Position numbers and translations under genes: made by a program. The notes under the pieces were generated by a model. The model saw only the letters and a program-made list of their open reading frames with translations, had not been told where the DNA came from and made no database searches. A DNA stretch of 64,000 nucleotides from Euptelea pleiosperma (Eukaryota > Streptophyta > Magnoliopsida > Ranunculales > Eupteleaceae), in assembly GCA_035048495.1 (NCBI GenBank), contig CM068540.1:4200829-4264828 (forward strand). The letters are read 5' to 3'. Positions 23,985 through 35,202 of this stretch are shown here, piece by piece. How positions within the stretch are numbered: position 1 is the first letter of the stretch; each line of letters begins with the position of its first letter.

Positions 23985-26690
23985 GAGTACAAATCTAAAT
24001 TCTTTAAAAAATAACATTAATTTATTTCATATGGGAAAAATGTTTGCTATTTTTACTTAACCTAAAATAACTTTTTATTTATGATTTAGAGAAAGAAAAA
24101 AAAAAGGAAAAGGGGAAATAACTTGAATTTCTTAAGTTGTGGTTGCGCTCACCGACATATGCATGTGAGGCGTACGCCTCTAACATAATAGTTAAAAAGG
24201 TGTTCAAGACATGAGACATAAGCCTATTTTAAAGCTTTAGTATGAAATGGGATTTTTGCTTATAGGGACATCTCACATGATTCACCTAATATGGAAGTGG
24301 CCCCTTTCTATGATGTGATAGTCGTATCCTTAAAAGCACTTATGAAACAAGATAAGCATAAGATCGTAACTATGCCATCTTATTTTTTAACTTTCTTTAA
24401 TATTCATCTCATTCTATTACATTAATGTATTGGTAATTGGGTATGAAACTAAATGAATGTTCAAATCCAAAAGATGTTTTCATATGTGTGGGTGCCAGAT
24501 TTTTCAGGCTGCACGATGATATGCATGTCATTAGCGTGCCTTTATTAAGCAAGAGTTGTCAGTCCGATAAGTTTTATCTCCTAACCAAATATCATTCGCA
24601 TCACAAAATAGCACATCTAATTCACTCTCGAAGTAGATATGCTGCTTTCCTGAGATGAGTTAGCAGCTGGCTCGCAGTATCTAAGCCTTCAGATGTATCT
24701 GGGCCCAAATAGGACCAGAGACATTTTGAATGCCAGCTAACAAATATTCACAAAACTCAACTGAATGACAACTGGCAAATAACCAATGCCGAACGATCCT
24801 GAAAACTATGCCAATAGAAAGGAAACACGTGGGCTTAATCCTAACATAACAGACAAACCCGCGTGCTCGCTCGATTCTAACAGAATGGACAAACCCACGT
24901 GGGACAGAGGGGGACATTGGAGGGAAAAGCTACAAAGAGGGATTGAAACCTCTGAAACAAAGGTTGACCATCAAACACCAGAAAATACAGCTAAACTAAA
25001 GCTTTCTTTCTTGTCATTGGTTTTACTAGATCTAGATCTGAGAGGATAATCCTTCTTCTCGGAAATTGGATTCAGAGAACACTCATATCCTGTGAATTGA
25101 GTCATTTGCTATTATAGTAGGTCCACTGACTTGAGCGTCGGAGTAGTGTAATTGACAGGTACTACCCTCCTGGTGTGGAGATCGAGATCTTGGATGAAGA
25201 TTAGCAGTCAAGATTGAAAGATAAAACTATATTAGAAGTTTTCGTTTCGCATTCATCAGACTTGGTACAAAGGTTGATTCCTCGGGGATTGTGTGGATAA
25301 GATGCACGATTTTTCCTCCATAATATGCATAGAGTTTTACGATGTAACAAATTAACATTTTTATTGAAAATTATTGTAAAATTTTCAAAACTCTATTAAA
25401 TCTTTATGTAGGAAACCCATGTTTTGGTCCCAAATTGAAAATATATAAAACAATTTTCTTGTTTATATTTTCTTGTGTCCAATATCTCTTTTTGACCTAA
25501 CTATTTAGTTAGGTATTTGCTAACATGCAGTATTGTCCACACATGCACATCCACATGCAGAGTGCATGATTATTATGAGGATTCAACCATTGACATTGAC
25601 ACCACACTATTATAGATGGAAAGGTTTGTCCAGCAAACATACACCATATTATTTATAAAAGGAGGATTCAAGAGAGTGTTTAGATTATCTCATACATGTG
25701 CCTAAGTGACTTGAAGTTGAGGAATCAATTAAGATTATCAATGCTCTTATTCTTTTCTCATTTTTCCTTTTTTATTTTCTTCAAATAGTTTCTATGGATT
25801 GCAACACAATATCCTGATTAGGGTTGTTAATAGATTGGATCGGATCCGAATCAATCTGATAACACATATGCTAGGTCTAGACCCAATTCGATTCGATAAG
25901 ATTTTCACTAATAGGATCCAGACCTGATCATAATGCTTTGTGAATCCCAATTGCATCCCGACCCAATTCGAAATTTGATAACACCATAAGGTTTCATAAA
26001 AGCTGGCCAAAATTCAGTAAAAAATAAATAAAAAATAAAAAGAAAATAAAGAGATCTTATTAGATCAGAAAAATGTATATCAACATAAATGAGTTCGGAT
26101 TGGGTCCTAAATGCAATCAGGGAGGATCCAAAATCGATCCGATATTATATTGGATCGCAACTTATAGGTCTAGACCCACTCCAATAACGCGTCTGCTAGG
26201 GACATGTCCCCTCACAAGATGCTCACGTGCCGCCCCCTAGTAACACATAATTGTACAATTGTGCATTTGGAAATTGGATTAGGATAAGCAAGGAGAGATA
26301 CCGGAGCTGTGATCATAAGTTGTGTAAAATATCTCCTTATAACCACTTAATTACTTCCCATGACATTTCATCCAAGAAACCTTGAATTTTAATTATCGAT
26401 AATTAAGTATATAATAAAAATTTCAAAATAGTCAACTAAGGCTCTGCTTGGTACGCTGTAAATGAATGCAAATGCATTCAGTAACCATGCATTAGTTTAC
26501 AGTTGCTTGGTAGCAATTGAGAAAAAGTCTGTAAACTAATATATTATGCTTGGTTAGTCTATGCATTGCAAATAAATGCAAAAAGTTCCTCTTTTTATCA
26601 GCATTCCTTATTGGTAATATACATTGATTATTGTAATTTCTACAAAAATCTGATTTTGATTTCCAAATCTTGGTAACCCAAGTTACAAGT
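23985..26690. other. Long gene-free stretch
   Basis: I see no supported gene. 25,810-26,190 has 'ggatcggatccgaatc' and 'aaaatcgatccgatatt'-type motifs at its two sides, a probable old fold-back element. 26,435-26,520 ('ctctgcttggta', 'gttgcttggtagcaa') looks like a decayed MITE end. Several short ORFs are random in composition. Confidence 0.4.
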
Positions 26691-26699
26691 ACCATTTTC

Positions 26700-27010
26700 C
26701 TTGTTTCACGTGAACAAAGTTCATCCATTCAAGTATAGAATCTTTTTCTTCAATAGTTTCATCTTTAAAAAGTTTCTCGACCTACACCAGTCATCAAGAC
26801 ATCAACCCGGCTTTTGGCATTTGTTTCATCTCCCATTCCGTTTTTTGGTTGGGGGCATGGGTGGGTTGGTTGCCGTTTTTTTTTCTTTTCTCTTTCATGC
26901 ATAGATGATTTTGTTCTTCTTTGTAATTTTTTTAGGTTTTTCGGTAGGCTTTCTTGGCCTCTGAAGGTCTCCTTCAATAAAATCTATACTTAAAAAAAAA
27001 AAAAAAAAAA
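26700..27010 (+). mobile_element. Probable 3' end of a 5'-truncated LINE or retro-copy
   Basis: A T-rich 3' UTR-like stretch ends in 'ttcaataaaatctatactt' followed by 19 A residues (26,992-27,010): a polyadenylation signal, a short gap and a tail, as left by L1-type reverse transcription. The 5' boundary and target duplication were not identified. Confidence 0.45.
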
Positions 27011-27127
27011 TTAAAACAACTCTTGATTATGCCAAAATTTCTATAACTGCCCGTGTTTTAATAATTTGCATGCCAAAATTTCTACAACTACCCAGGTTAT
27101 ATTTGCATGTTAATCACGAGCAAATGG

Positions 27128-27452
27128 ACATGCCACCCACTAGTGTGTGTATATATATAAAGGGTTAATCGTGTGCAAATGGACATGCCGCTAAAACACT
27201 TTATAGCGATGGTTTTTTGCCGGCTTGTAGTGCTTTGAAGACCATACCTTTGTCGTTGAATTATTTAAAAAAAACAGACAAGCATGAATCGTGACTTAAA
27301 ATTTTGGCATCTAGACTTTGGATGTGTCTATGTGAGGCACTTAATTGGACTCTTTATAATATCAATTTTTTATCACTTTCAAGTACCATTTTGATCCAAT
27401 TTCAATATTATACAACTCTTGTTGGTTGTTTGTTTGATGCTGATGCCTCAAA
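27128..27452. repeat. Left copy of direct repeat flanking the LINE
   Basis: From 'gccacccactag' through 'agaccatacctttgtcgttg', 'ttggcatctagactttggat' and 'caactcttgttggttgtttg' to 'gatgcctcaaaaa', it matches 32,073-32,330 in order. This copy has about 65 bp extra near its left end. Confidence 0.85.
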
Positions 27453-27999
27453 AAAATAGTGGTATAAGTGGCGATTTCAGCAGCGATTTCCTCAGCGACT
27501 TCTGGGAATTAGTATGTTTCCTCTAAATTGGGTGATTCCCGTCTGATTGCTGTCTCTTTAGTTGGTTCAGGGAGCTTGTCTTCCCTAAGAGGTTTTCTCT
27601 CTCGGTTCCTCGAGATTGGATACTAGCTAGATTTGGCGGATGCCTTTTCATTAAATGATTTCGTCGTGCGGTTCTTGAGGTTCGCCACGTCAAATGATAA
27701 CTTGACTGGGTGTCCAGATCAACTATCAGTTGGCTTTCGAATAACCGCCACTCTACGTGGTAGTCTATCCTCTACCAACCATTGCTTAAAGTTTGAGACA
27801 ACCAGCGCAGATTACGACATTCCATCCCATGACGTTAACTCCAACTGATAGAGTAGTCACTCACTGACACAAGGTTGCAGGGTGTCTTTCATGCATCAGA
27901 ATGGTAAGGGCTTTTACATACAATCTGCCAATTCGATTACTCCACTGCAAAGGAAAAACTCTAAAACAACACCAGCATATACTACCAAGGACTCAAGCC

Positions 28000-29291
28000 A
28001 TGGCAACTTCTTCCGAGCAGAACCAACAAACTCTTGAAAGCTTAACTGAGGATCTTGCATAGAAGCTCTTGGTGGGATGTCGAGCTGGGCCAGTACTCCT
28101 ACCCCGACCAAAAGTTGAACAAGAAGGAATCCGAGAATGGAGATTTGCGGTGGTAGGTAAAATACTCATAGATAAGAATATCAAACCCATGGTGGTCAAA
28201 CAAAGTATGCTCTCGTCCTAGGGCTCATTCCGACATTTTAAATTTATGGATATGGGCGGGAACTTCTTTGGCTTTCTATTCACCAATGGTAGAGGTCAAG
28301 ATTGGGTCATGGATGAGGTCCCAAGGACCGTTCATTCGCATCTTATGGTCCTACACAAACAAACTATAGCAAAATCTCCAGCAAAGACTATCTTCTGGAA
28401 TTGCCCATTCTAGGTTCAAGCCCACGGAGTGCCAGAAGAACTATTCAAAATGGCCATGGCTGAGAATCTTGCAAAACTTGTCGACGAACCTCTCAAAATT
28501 GACTTTACTGATGAAGAAGAAGATATCAACTGATGCAAGTTTCTCAGATTCAGAGTGAACGTAGATCTGCGCAAAAGTTTGACCCCAGGTGTTTGGATGC
28601 CTTTCCAAAACAATTGGTATTGGATATCTCTCAAATACGAACGCCTACCCTACTTTTGCTACAACTGTGGAAGGGTAGGGCACACAGATTCGCGCTGCCA
28701 GGGAGAGCCAATTGAATATTTTAGTGCAGATCTCAAAACCTTTTGGGCAGACCCTGCTACCAAACAATATGGAGCATGGCTCAAGGCAGAATCAAAGGCA
28801 GTGGAGGAAAATAGATTGCGATTGGAATTTTCTGGAATACCATCGCACTTAGTACAACAAGCGAAATCTATCATACACTCATCCAAAAGCTTACCATCAT
28901 GGAACTGTTGCCTGTCAAGCAAATAAGATATGATGTTGTAGATGGGAAACCTGAATCGCTATGCCAGCTTGCCGAAGTTCCAACGGCAGTCACTGGATCA
29001 AATACCCCAACAATAACAGTAGGAGAACCATCCAGCAGTAACCCAAGGACTTTGGAGGTGGAAACTGTCACCATGATTCCAGCCCGAAAAAGGTCGATGC
29101 CGGCAACTACCGAAGGGACTGAGCAGCGCACTGATATAGTGAAACCAGCATCGAACTGCGTGGAGACACAAATCCATCGAACTGACGATATCCAGGTCCA
29201 CTCTCTCACTTCACTCAATTTTAGGAATTGGAAACCTTGGTATAATTGTATAGAATACTGTCTACTTAACTCCATAATTTTTTGGGCGTAG
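28000..29291 (+). pseudogene. L1 ORF1 (DUF4283-type, CCHC zinc knuckle), broken
   Basis: Plant L1 ORF1 proteins bind the element RNA. The start (MATSSEQNQQ) is at 28,000. The frame shows the DUF4283-like block (WRFAVVGKILIDKN, GGNFFGFLF, HGVPEEL) with at least four in-frame stops. A zinc knuckle of CX2CX4HX4C form follows (FCYNCGRVGHTDSRC, about 28,657-28,701). The knuckle lies in an open stretch 28,555-28,926. The C-terminal tail reads in another frame (28,899-29,291), rich in Thr, Ser and Pro. It could not be made as one protein. Confidence 0.8.
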
Positions 29292-29323
29292 GTGACAGGC
29301 CCTTATCCTTCCCCTAGGTCGAT

Positions 29324-31981
29324 ATGTTAATAATGGCCTGGAATTGTCGAGGGAGTGGGAAACCCTCGACAATTCGGGCTTTGAAAACCCACATCAGGGA
29401 ACAAAACCCAAATATTATCTTCTTAGCAGAAACCAAAGTGACTCAAGCCAAATGCAAAGTGTTAGTCCAGATTCTGGGCCTCAGACATTATTTTGTAGTG
29501 GATTCGAGTGACCAAAGTGGTGGTCTCCTCGTGTTTTGGAAAGAAGGAATACATGTTCAAATTCAGCACCAAAATCAAGGTGGAATTCATCTTCGAATCT
29601 TATCGGAACCTAGCTACTCTCCTTGGAATCTCTCGCTTATATATGGCGATCCTCGTCCAACTCACAGACATCAACTATGGTCAGAGCTTCACAATCAGGC
29701 TCAACTTAGTTCCACTCCTTGGCTAATCATGGGAGATTTTAACGATCTATCGGTTGAATGGGAAAAACACTGCCCCAAATCCTCCCCTATCATATACAAT
29801 CAGGAGCATCTGTATTTCCGTCATGCAAATGAATTCTCCGACCTCGGGTTTATAGGTGCTCTCTATACTTGGTCAAACCAACGAAAAGGGTGGGCAAACG
29901 TCTGCGAAAGATTAGATAAAGCAATCGCAAATTGTGCATGGCGAGTCCTATTCCCTAATGCCTGTGTCCGTCACCTATTAAATCACACCTCCGACCACTG
30001 TCCTATTCTGCTAGACACAGAGCCAAACTGTATACGGCTTCCCAAGCCATTTCATTTCATGTCCATGTGGTCCTCGGAATAAGAGTGTCAGAAAATCATT
30101 AACATAGTGTGGCAACAGGAAATTGAGGGTTCCCCATCGGAGAAACTCCCCAAAAGGCTGAAGAATATTAAACGTCAGCTGAAGAAATGGAATGCACAAA
30201 ACAAAGGCCAAGGGTTTGTTAAACTACAAAAGTTGACAGCATAGTTAGCCCAAATCCAACTCTTAAATCCTTCTGATGAGAATGTCTAAAAAGAGAAGTC
30301 TCTTTCTGAAGCCATTGATCTGATTCTATCTCAAGAAGAAAAAATCTGGAGAGACAAATCGAGAGAGAAATGGTCGAAGGACGGTGATCGCAACTCAAAA
30401 TTCTTCCATGTCTCCACTATCATTCAACGAAGGAAAAATCGAATAGACTGGATCAAAGATGAGATGGGCAACAATTGTTACACAAGGAATCAAGTGGGTA
30501 TGTCCTTTGTCAAATTCTTCCAATCAGTCTTCTCCTCATCCAACCCCCAAAACCTGGAAATGCTCAACAAGTTACTACTCCCACAAATTTCAATGGAAGA
30601 AAATCAACAACTTATGAAACCAGTATCCATGGAGGAAGTGAAAGACACAATCTTTAGCATGGGTCCATATAAAGCTCCTGGCCCTGACGGCTTCACCGCC
30701 TTATTTTACCAACAATATTGGGACATTATCCAAGAAGAGGTCCTTGGTATGTCCAACAAGCCTTCTCATCTGAATGCGATCTAAGCCAGATCAATCGAAC
30801 AATGATTGCCCTCATTCCTAAAATACCCAATCCAGAGTATCCCCACCATTTCCGGCCCATCAGCCTTTGCAATGTCATATACAAAATAATTGCAAAAATT
30901 ATCTCTCAAAGGTTGCGTCCCATCATGTCTCATTTAGTGGCAGAAAATAACGAGCTTTCATTCCTGGTTGTCAAATTTCAAACAACACCATCTTAGCTCA
31001 GGAACTAATGAAGGTCATTAGTCACACGAAGAAAGGAACGAAAAGACTGATGGCTATAAAGATTGACATGGCCAAATCGTATGACAGAGTAGAATGATCC
31101 TTCTTGCTTCAAATTCTTCATCTTATGGGCTTCAATGACTCCTGGATCAAATTGATCTCTAATTGCATCTCATCTTCATCATTCTCCATCAAGCTCAACG
31201 GGTCTCCATTCCGTTTCTTTCGTCCTGGTCGCGGCTTGAGACAAGGTGACCCTCTATCACCCTTTCTTTTTGTGTTGTGTACTAATGTCCTATCCTTCAT
31301 GTTGCAAAAAGTTGAGATTTAAAATAAGATCCATGGTATCAAAATCTCTAGAGGTAGTCCAGTTATCTCTCATCTGCTCTTTGCAGACGATTGCATTATT
31401 TTTTGCAGAGCTAATTTGGTGGAGTCGCGCAACTTAAAAGACATCCTGCAGGAATTCTGTCAACTTTTCGGGCAACAAATCAACTACATGAAATTAGGAA
31501 TCCTATTCAGCCCAAACCTCCATAGAAGACAGAAAAAAGCTCTTTCCTACATACTGGGGATCAAAATGATAAGCATATCAGAAACATACTTGGGAACACC
31601 TCTCATTCTGGGTAAGTCAAAGAAGAAAGCCTTCCTGCACTGCGAGGAGAAAATTAAAAACCTTATGGCAGGTTGGAGAGCCAAACTTCTGTCACAAGCA
31701 GGCCGCACTACCCTGATCAAAGCGGTTCCAATCTATCCATGCAATCATTTCTCCTCCCAAAAACTTTCTGCGAGAGGCTGGACTCCATCACAAATCAATT
31801 CTGGTGGGGGGCGAAGGAGAATAAACGTGTGTTACGTCTGACTTCTTTGGATTCTCTATGCACAACCAAAGAGAATGGGGGGCTAGGATTCAGGAAATTT
31901 CACAAGGTTAATCTAGCAATCCTATTCAAAAGAGCTTGGCTCCTTCAACAAAAGAAACATTCCTTTCTGGCCAATCACTTG
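29324..31981 (+). pseudogene. L1 ORF2 (endonuclease plus reverse transcriptase), frameshifted and 3'-truncated
   Basis: The endonuclease (29,324-30,082) is open and has its key motifs: AWNCRG, LAETK, GDFND, YTWSNQR and SDHCPI. Downstream come the linker (WRDKSREKWSKDGD), RT motifs YKAPGPDGF, FRPISLCNVIYK, GLRQGDPLSPFLF and LFADDC (catalytic FADD intact), and KLLSQAGRTTLIK. The reading frame breaks at least three times (near 30,082 by stops, near 30,750, near 30,970 and near 31,750 by frameshifts). The end at 31,981 follows WWGAKENKR and GGLGFRKF, so the terminal part is missing. Inactive. Confidence 0.88.
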
Positions 31982-32072
31982 CCAAGATCTTATCCCCCAA
32001 CTAGAAGGTGAATCTCAGCCACTCACACCCAATTTTAGCAAATGCTTTGTTGGGGAGTGCCGTGGGGACAGG
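31982..32072. mobile_element. 91 bp fragment of the fold-back arm family
   Basis: 'atcttatcccccaactagaa', 'ctcagccactcacacccaat' and 'gcaaatgctttgttgggg' match the arm units at 15,600-15,720 and 16,280-16,400. It abuts the truncated LINE end. Confidence 0.75.
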
Positions 32073-32330
32073 CCACCCACTAGTATATATAAAAAAAGGG
32101 TCAACCACAAAGACCATACATTTGTCATTGAATTATTTAAACAAAACAAGCAAGCATGATTCATGACATAAAATTTTGGCATCTAGACTTTGGATGTATC
32201 CATGTGAGGCACATAATTGGACTCTTTATAATATCAATATCTTTTATCACTTTCAAGTACCATTTTGATCCAGTTTCAATATTATACAACTCTTGTTGGT
32301 TGTTTGTTTGTTTGATGTTGATGCCTCAAA
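32073..32330. repeat. Right copy of direct repeat flanking the LINE
   Basis: Matches 27,128-27,452 block by block (see there). It continues into unique sequence after 'gatgcctcaaaaa'. Confidence 0.85.
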
Positions 32331-32546
32331 AATCATGTTTCACGTTTAATGATTCTTTGGATCTATCTTTGTTGTATGGAAGTGTTTGGCATTATCATCG
32401 TAATAGCACTCTCCATACTGATAATTCAACCATTCCGACGACTTAGAAAAATCACGAACTTTTTATTTTATTTTATCTCTATTGCTATCAACAACAACAA
32501 CAACCCATCATCATCGTCACCAACACATAGAACATATAAAAAAATT

Positions 32547-32808
32547 GGGTATTTTAGTAACATCCCTAAAATTTGAAGTAATTAGTAATACCCCTTATAC
32601 TTTTCAAACTTTAGGATTACCCCCCTTGTATGTACTTGCAATATTATGGTCTTTTCATAGGTGCATTAACAGGGGCATGATGCATGTCATGTTCTAACGT
32701 TAGTCAATGATGGTCAAACTAGGTCAAGGGGTATTCATAAAGACTGAAAGTATAAGGGGGCATTACTAATTACTTTCAAATTTCAGGGGGCTGTTACTAA
32801 AATACGCA
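32547..32808. mobile_element. 262 bp fold-back MITE
   Basis: 'gggtattttagtaacatccc' pairs with 'gctgttactaaaatacgc', and 'gaagtaattagtaatacccc' pairs with 'gggcattactaattacttt'. Inverted ends are about 58 bp. Flanks are A-rich on both sides, so the target duplication is unclear. Confidence 0.75.
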
Positions 32809-32911
32809 AAAATTTGACTAAATGGCATGTTTGGCAATGAAGTTAATCTATACATCGAATTCCACTCCATTGGCCAGGAATAACCAAAAAAATCATTTGC
32901 AATTTTATTTT

Positions 32912-33583
32912 GGGAATTTTTGACATACACCCCCCCCCCCCCCTACCAAATTTTTTACTAAATGGCAAAAATGCCCTTGTCTTCAACCTTTGACACAAGT
33001 GTTTGAAGACCGGCGACCATCCCACCGGAGTCTCATGGTCAGCCGGCCACCACTCCGGCAATAATTTAAAACCCAAGGTTAAAAAAAACAGCATAAAATT
33101 TTAGTTTTAAAATTTTCATTAACATAAATGAAAATTAAAGCAAGACAAAGCAATCTATATTTTAAGCTTTTGAGACATGGATTTTGGAAAGATGGGTTCT
33201 CTCAATTTTAAAATATTCCTTCACGAGCTTTATCTATTTTGTTTGGGGGTATTTTTTCTTCTCAATATTCGTTTAATTCATCAAAAAATTGGTAAAAAAA
33301 TCTCAAGTTTACCTACATGGGTTTTAATTTTTATTTTTAATCTCCTCTTTTCATGTTTGATTTGGGGTTTGGGTTTTGGCCTAAACCCAAACCCTAGTTC
33401 TAAAGTTGAAGAGAAGGGCACTTTTGTCCTTTAGTACAAAATTTCGTAGTCAACTCGGGTCAATACTGGTCAAATGACAGTGGACCGAGTCATAGGGGGG
33501 TATGTCAGCTTTTTCAAATGGGAAGGGGGGGTGGGGGTATGTCAAATTTTCAAGATAACATGGGGGGTATGTCAAAAATTCCC
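32912..33583. mobile_element. 672 bp Mutator-like non-autonomous element, perfect 9 bp target duplication
   Basis: Ends 'gggaatttttgacatacacc' and 'ggggtatgtcaaaaattccc' are inverted. Both flanks read 'ttttatttt' (32,903-32,911 and 33,584-33,592), the 9 bp duplication of Mutator elements. The left arm contains a 14-base C run (32,930-32,943). A weak ORF inside (33,177-33,434) has no family resemblance. Confidence 0.82.
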
Positions 33584-33639
33584 TTTTATTTTTCCTTCTC
33601 TTTTCTGAGTTCAGTAGGATCTACCAGTGGCTACTCGTA

Positions 33640-33797
33640 AACAACCATTATTTTATGCAAAAAATTGTGAAACAATCGTCCGTTATTTCCATTAACTTAA
33701 AATTTAAATTTTAGAGCCGTTTTTTCCATTTTTTCTGTTTTTGCCAGTGCGTTCGTTACAATTCGTTATAACGGAAAACTGTAACACCCCTTTTAAA
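33640..33797. mobile_element. Fragment of the 'ccgttataacgg' hAT-like MITE
   Basis: The right end 'cccttttaaaccttg' and interior 'attcgttataacggaaaact' match the element at 17,020. The left end is not clear. Confidence 0.6.
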
Positions 33798-34764
33798 CCT
33801 TGATTATAAGAACAAGAAAAGCCCATTCTTAACCAAAGAGAAACCAAGGCTTCTGTTGGAATAAACTTTTAACATAAACAAAGAGCTCCAAAAAGGAGAG
33901 AGAGAGAGAAAAAAAATTAAAAACCTCCACGTTCTGTCTTCAATGTACTCTTGGTTCATCTCAAATGATCAGGTGGAGGCTGTTTTTCTGTTAATAATGA
34001 TTGTTCGAAAACTGTGTTATGGGAAAAGTTCAGTATTACATCTACAAAGCAGTTCATGGGAAGACCAATGCACATTGGGAATGATGTATGGCAGGAAGTT
34101 CACAAAATTAGGGTATCTTGTCATGGATTCATCCAGATGGAAATAAAGTGCTGATGTGAACCACCACAATCACAGAGAGATGCTTCAAGTGCACACCTGA
34201 CAATGTTCCATTTTCTTGTTCTTCCCTTTGCGCTGAATTTGTAGGTTCTAAATAAGAACTAAGTCTTCTGTGCTGGTAGTGTTTTTTAAAAAATCAGAGC
34301 ACAAAGAAAAAGAAAAAATTAAATGGAAACCCTAGATCTTGGTCATAGGGACGAAATCGAAGGAGTAAAACCCCAGATCAACGAAATGGGACAATGGCAC
34401 AGAAGCCAAATGTAAGAAGAAGATTAGATCTTGATGGCAAATATGATACAAAAACCTGAATGCTGGACATGGAGGTGAACTTGAAAAGGAAAAAAAAATT
34501 GGGAGAGAAGAATGAAAGAAAGAAGCAAAACTTGAGTTCATGCTCTCTGCGATGGGATTATGCTAAAATAAAAAATAGGGATCTCGAGCAATGAAACAAA
34601 ATTGAAGGGAAAACAGAGGTTTGAGGAAAAATGATGGGTTTGAGCTTCTGAATTATTCCACCTCCATGAAAGATCACTACGGTTTTCTCTAAAAAATGCA
34701 GATAATTTGCAGGAAAAAAAAGTGTGTTTGGTAGTAGGCCAAAAACTAAAAATATGCTCCTTAC
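33798..34764. other. No supported gene
   Basis: A purine-rich GA run at 33,895-33,910 and several short ORFs on both strands without recognisable motifs. Confidence 0.4.
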
Positions 34765-35195
34765 ATTGCAGGGTGGTGAAGATGTAGTTGCATTGCTTGA
34801 TAGCATTAGCTTAGAAAAAGAACCCACCAGTAAGGTCAAGCCCCGCACACGGTTATATTCACAAATTTAAACCTCATTCAGAAGTTACAAAAGCTATCTC
34901 TATTCTAAAAACTAACCAAAATATCAAGGTTCTTCTTGAATGGGCAGAAAACAAACTTCTCAAACCATTGCCCTCTCGGAGACCTAAATTGAATCCACAA
35001 GAGATGAAACAGAACCTCAAGTTCCAATGCATTTATGATAACAAAACTCCCTCTTGGTATTCACAACTCGCAAAATCTACAAAGTGTCAACGGCATGTTG
35101 GAATGAATGAGCTCCATCCCAACTCAACCACAATGGTGTGGGAAATACCAACACTGAGAGCTCTTTGGACAGAGAAAAAGTACCTTTTTTTCTAA
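34765..35195 (+). other. Exon-like fragments of an unrecognised gene, convergent with CSN2
   Basis: After a good acceptor ('ctccttacattgcag', ending 34,771) comes GGEDVVALLDSISLEKEP followed by AAG and a 'gtcaag' donor (about 34,832). A second open stretch, which may begin after 'ctcattcag' (about 34,879), reads VTKAISILKTNQNIKVLLEW and, further on, WYSQLAKSTK, ending at a TAA (35,193-35,195). That stop lies eight bases from the CSN2 stop codon on the other strand, so 3' ends would overlap. Composition and splice signals look gene-like, but I recognise no family. It may be a captured or degenerate gene piece. Confidence 0.35.
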
Positions 35196-35202
35196 ATAAA
35201 TA

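Larger units (their letters stand above)
27480..31981 (+). mobile_element. LINE L1-type retrotransposon, decayed, 3' end missing
   Basis: The order is 5' UTR-like (27,480-27,999), ORF1 (28,000-about 29,290) and ORF2 (29,324-31,981). ORF2 breaks off after the reverse transcriptase region at 'ccaatcacttg'. No RNase H, 3' UTR or poly(A) follows; instead a fragment of the fold-back arm seen at 15,541-18,765 begins. L1 copies usually lose the 5' end, so a missing 3' end points to a later deletion or recombination. Confidence 0.85.

Noticed and set aside
28871..29275. 134-residue minus-strand ORF
   Set aside because: It is the antisense shadow of the L1 ORF1 C-terminal frame and has no family motif.
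33177..33434. 85-residue ORF inside the 672 bp Mutator-like element
   Set aside because: Hydrophobic and Phe/Leu-rich from T-rich DNA; no transposase motif and no similarity that I recognise.
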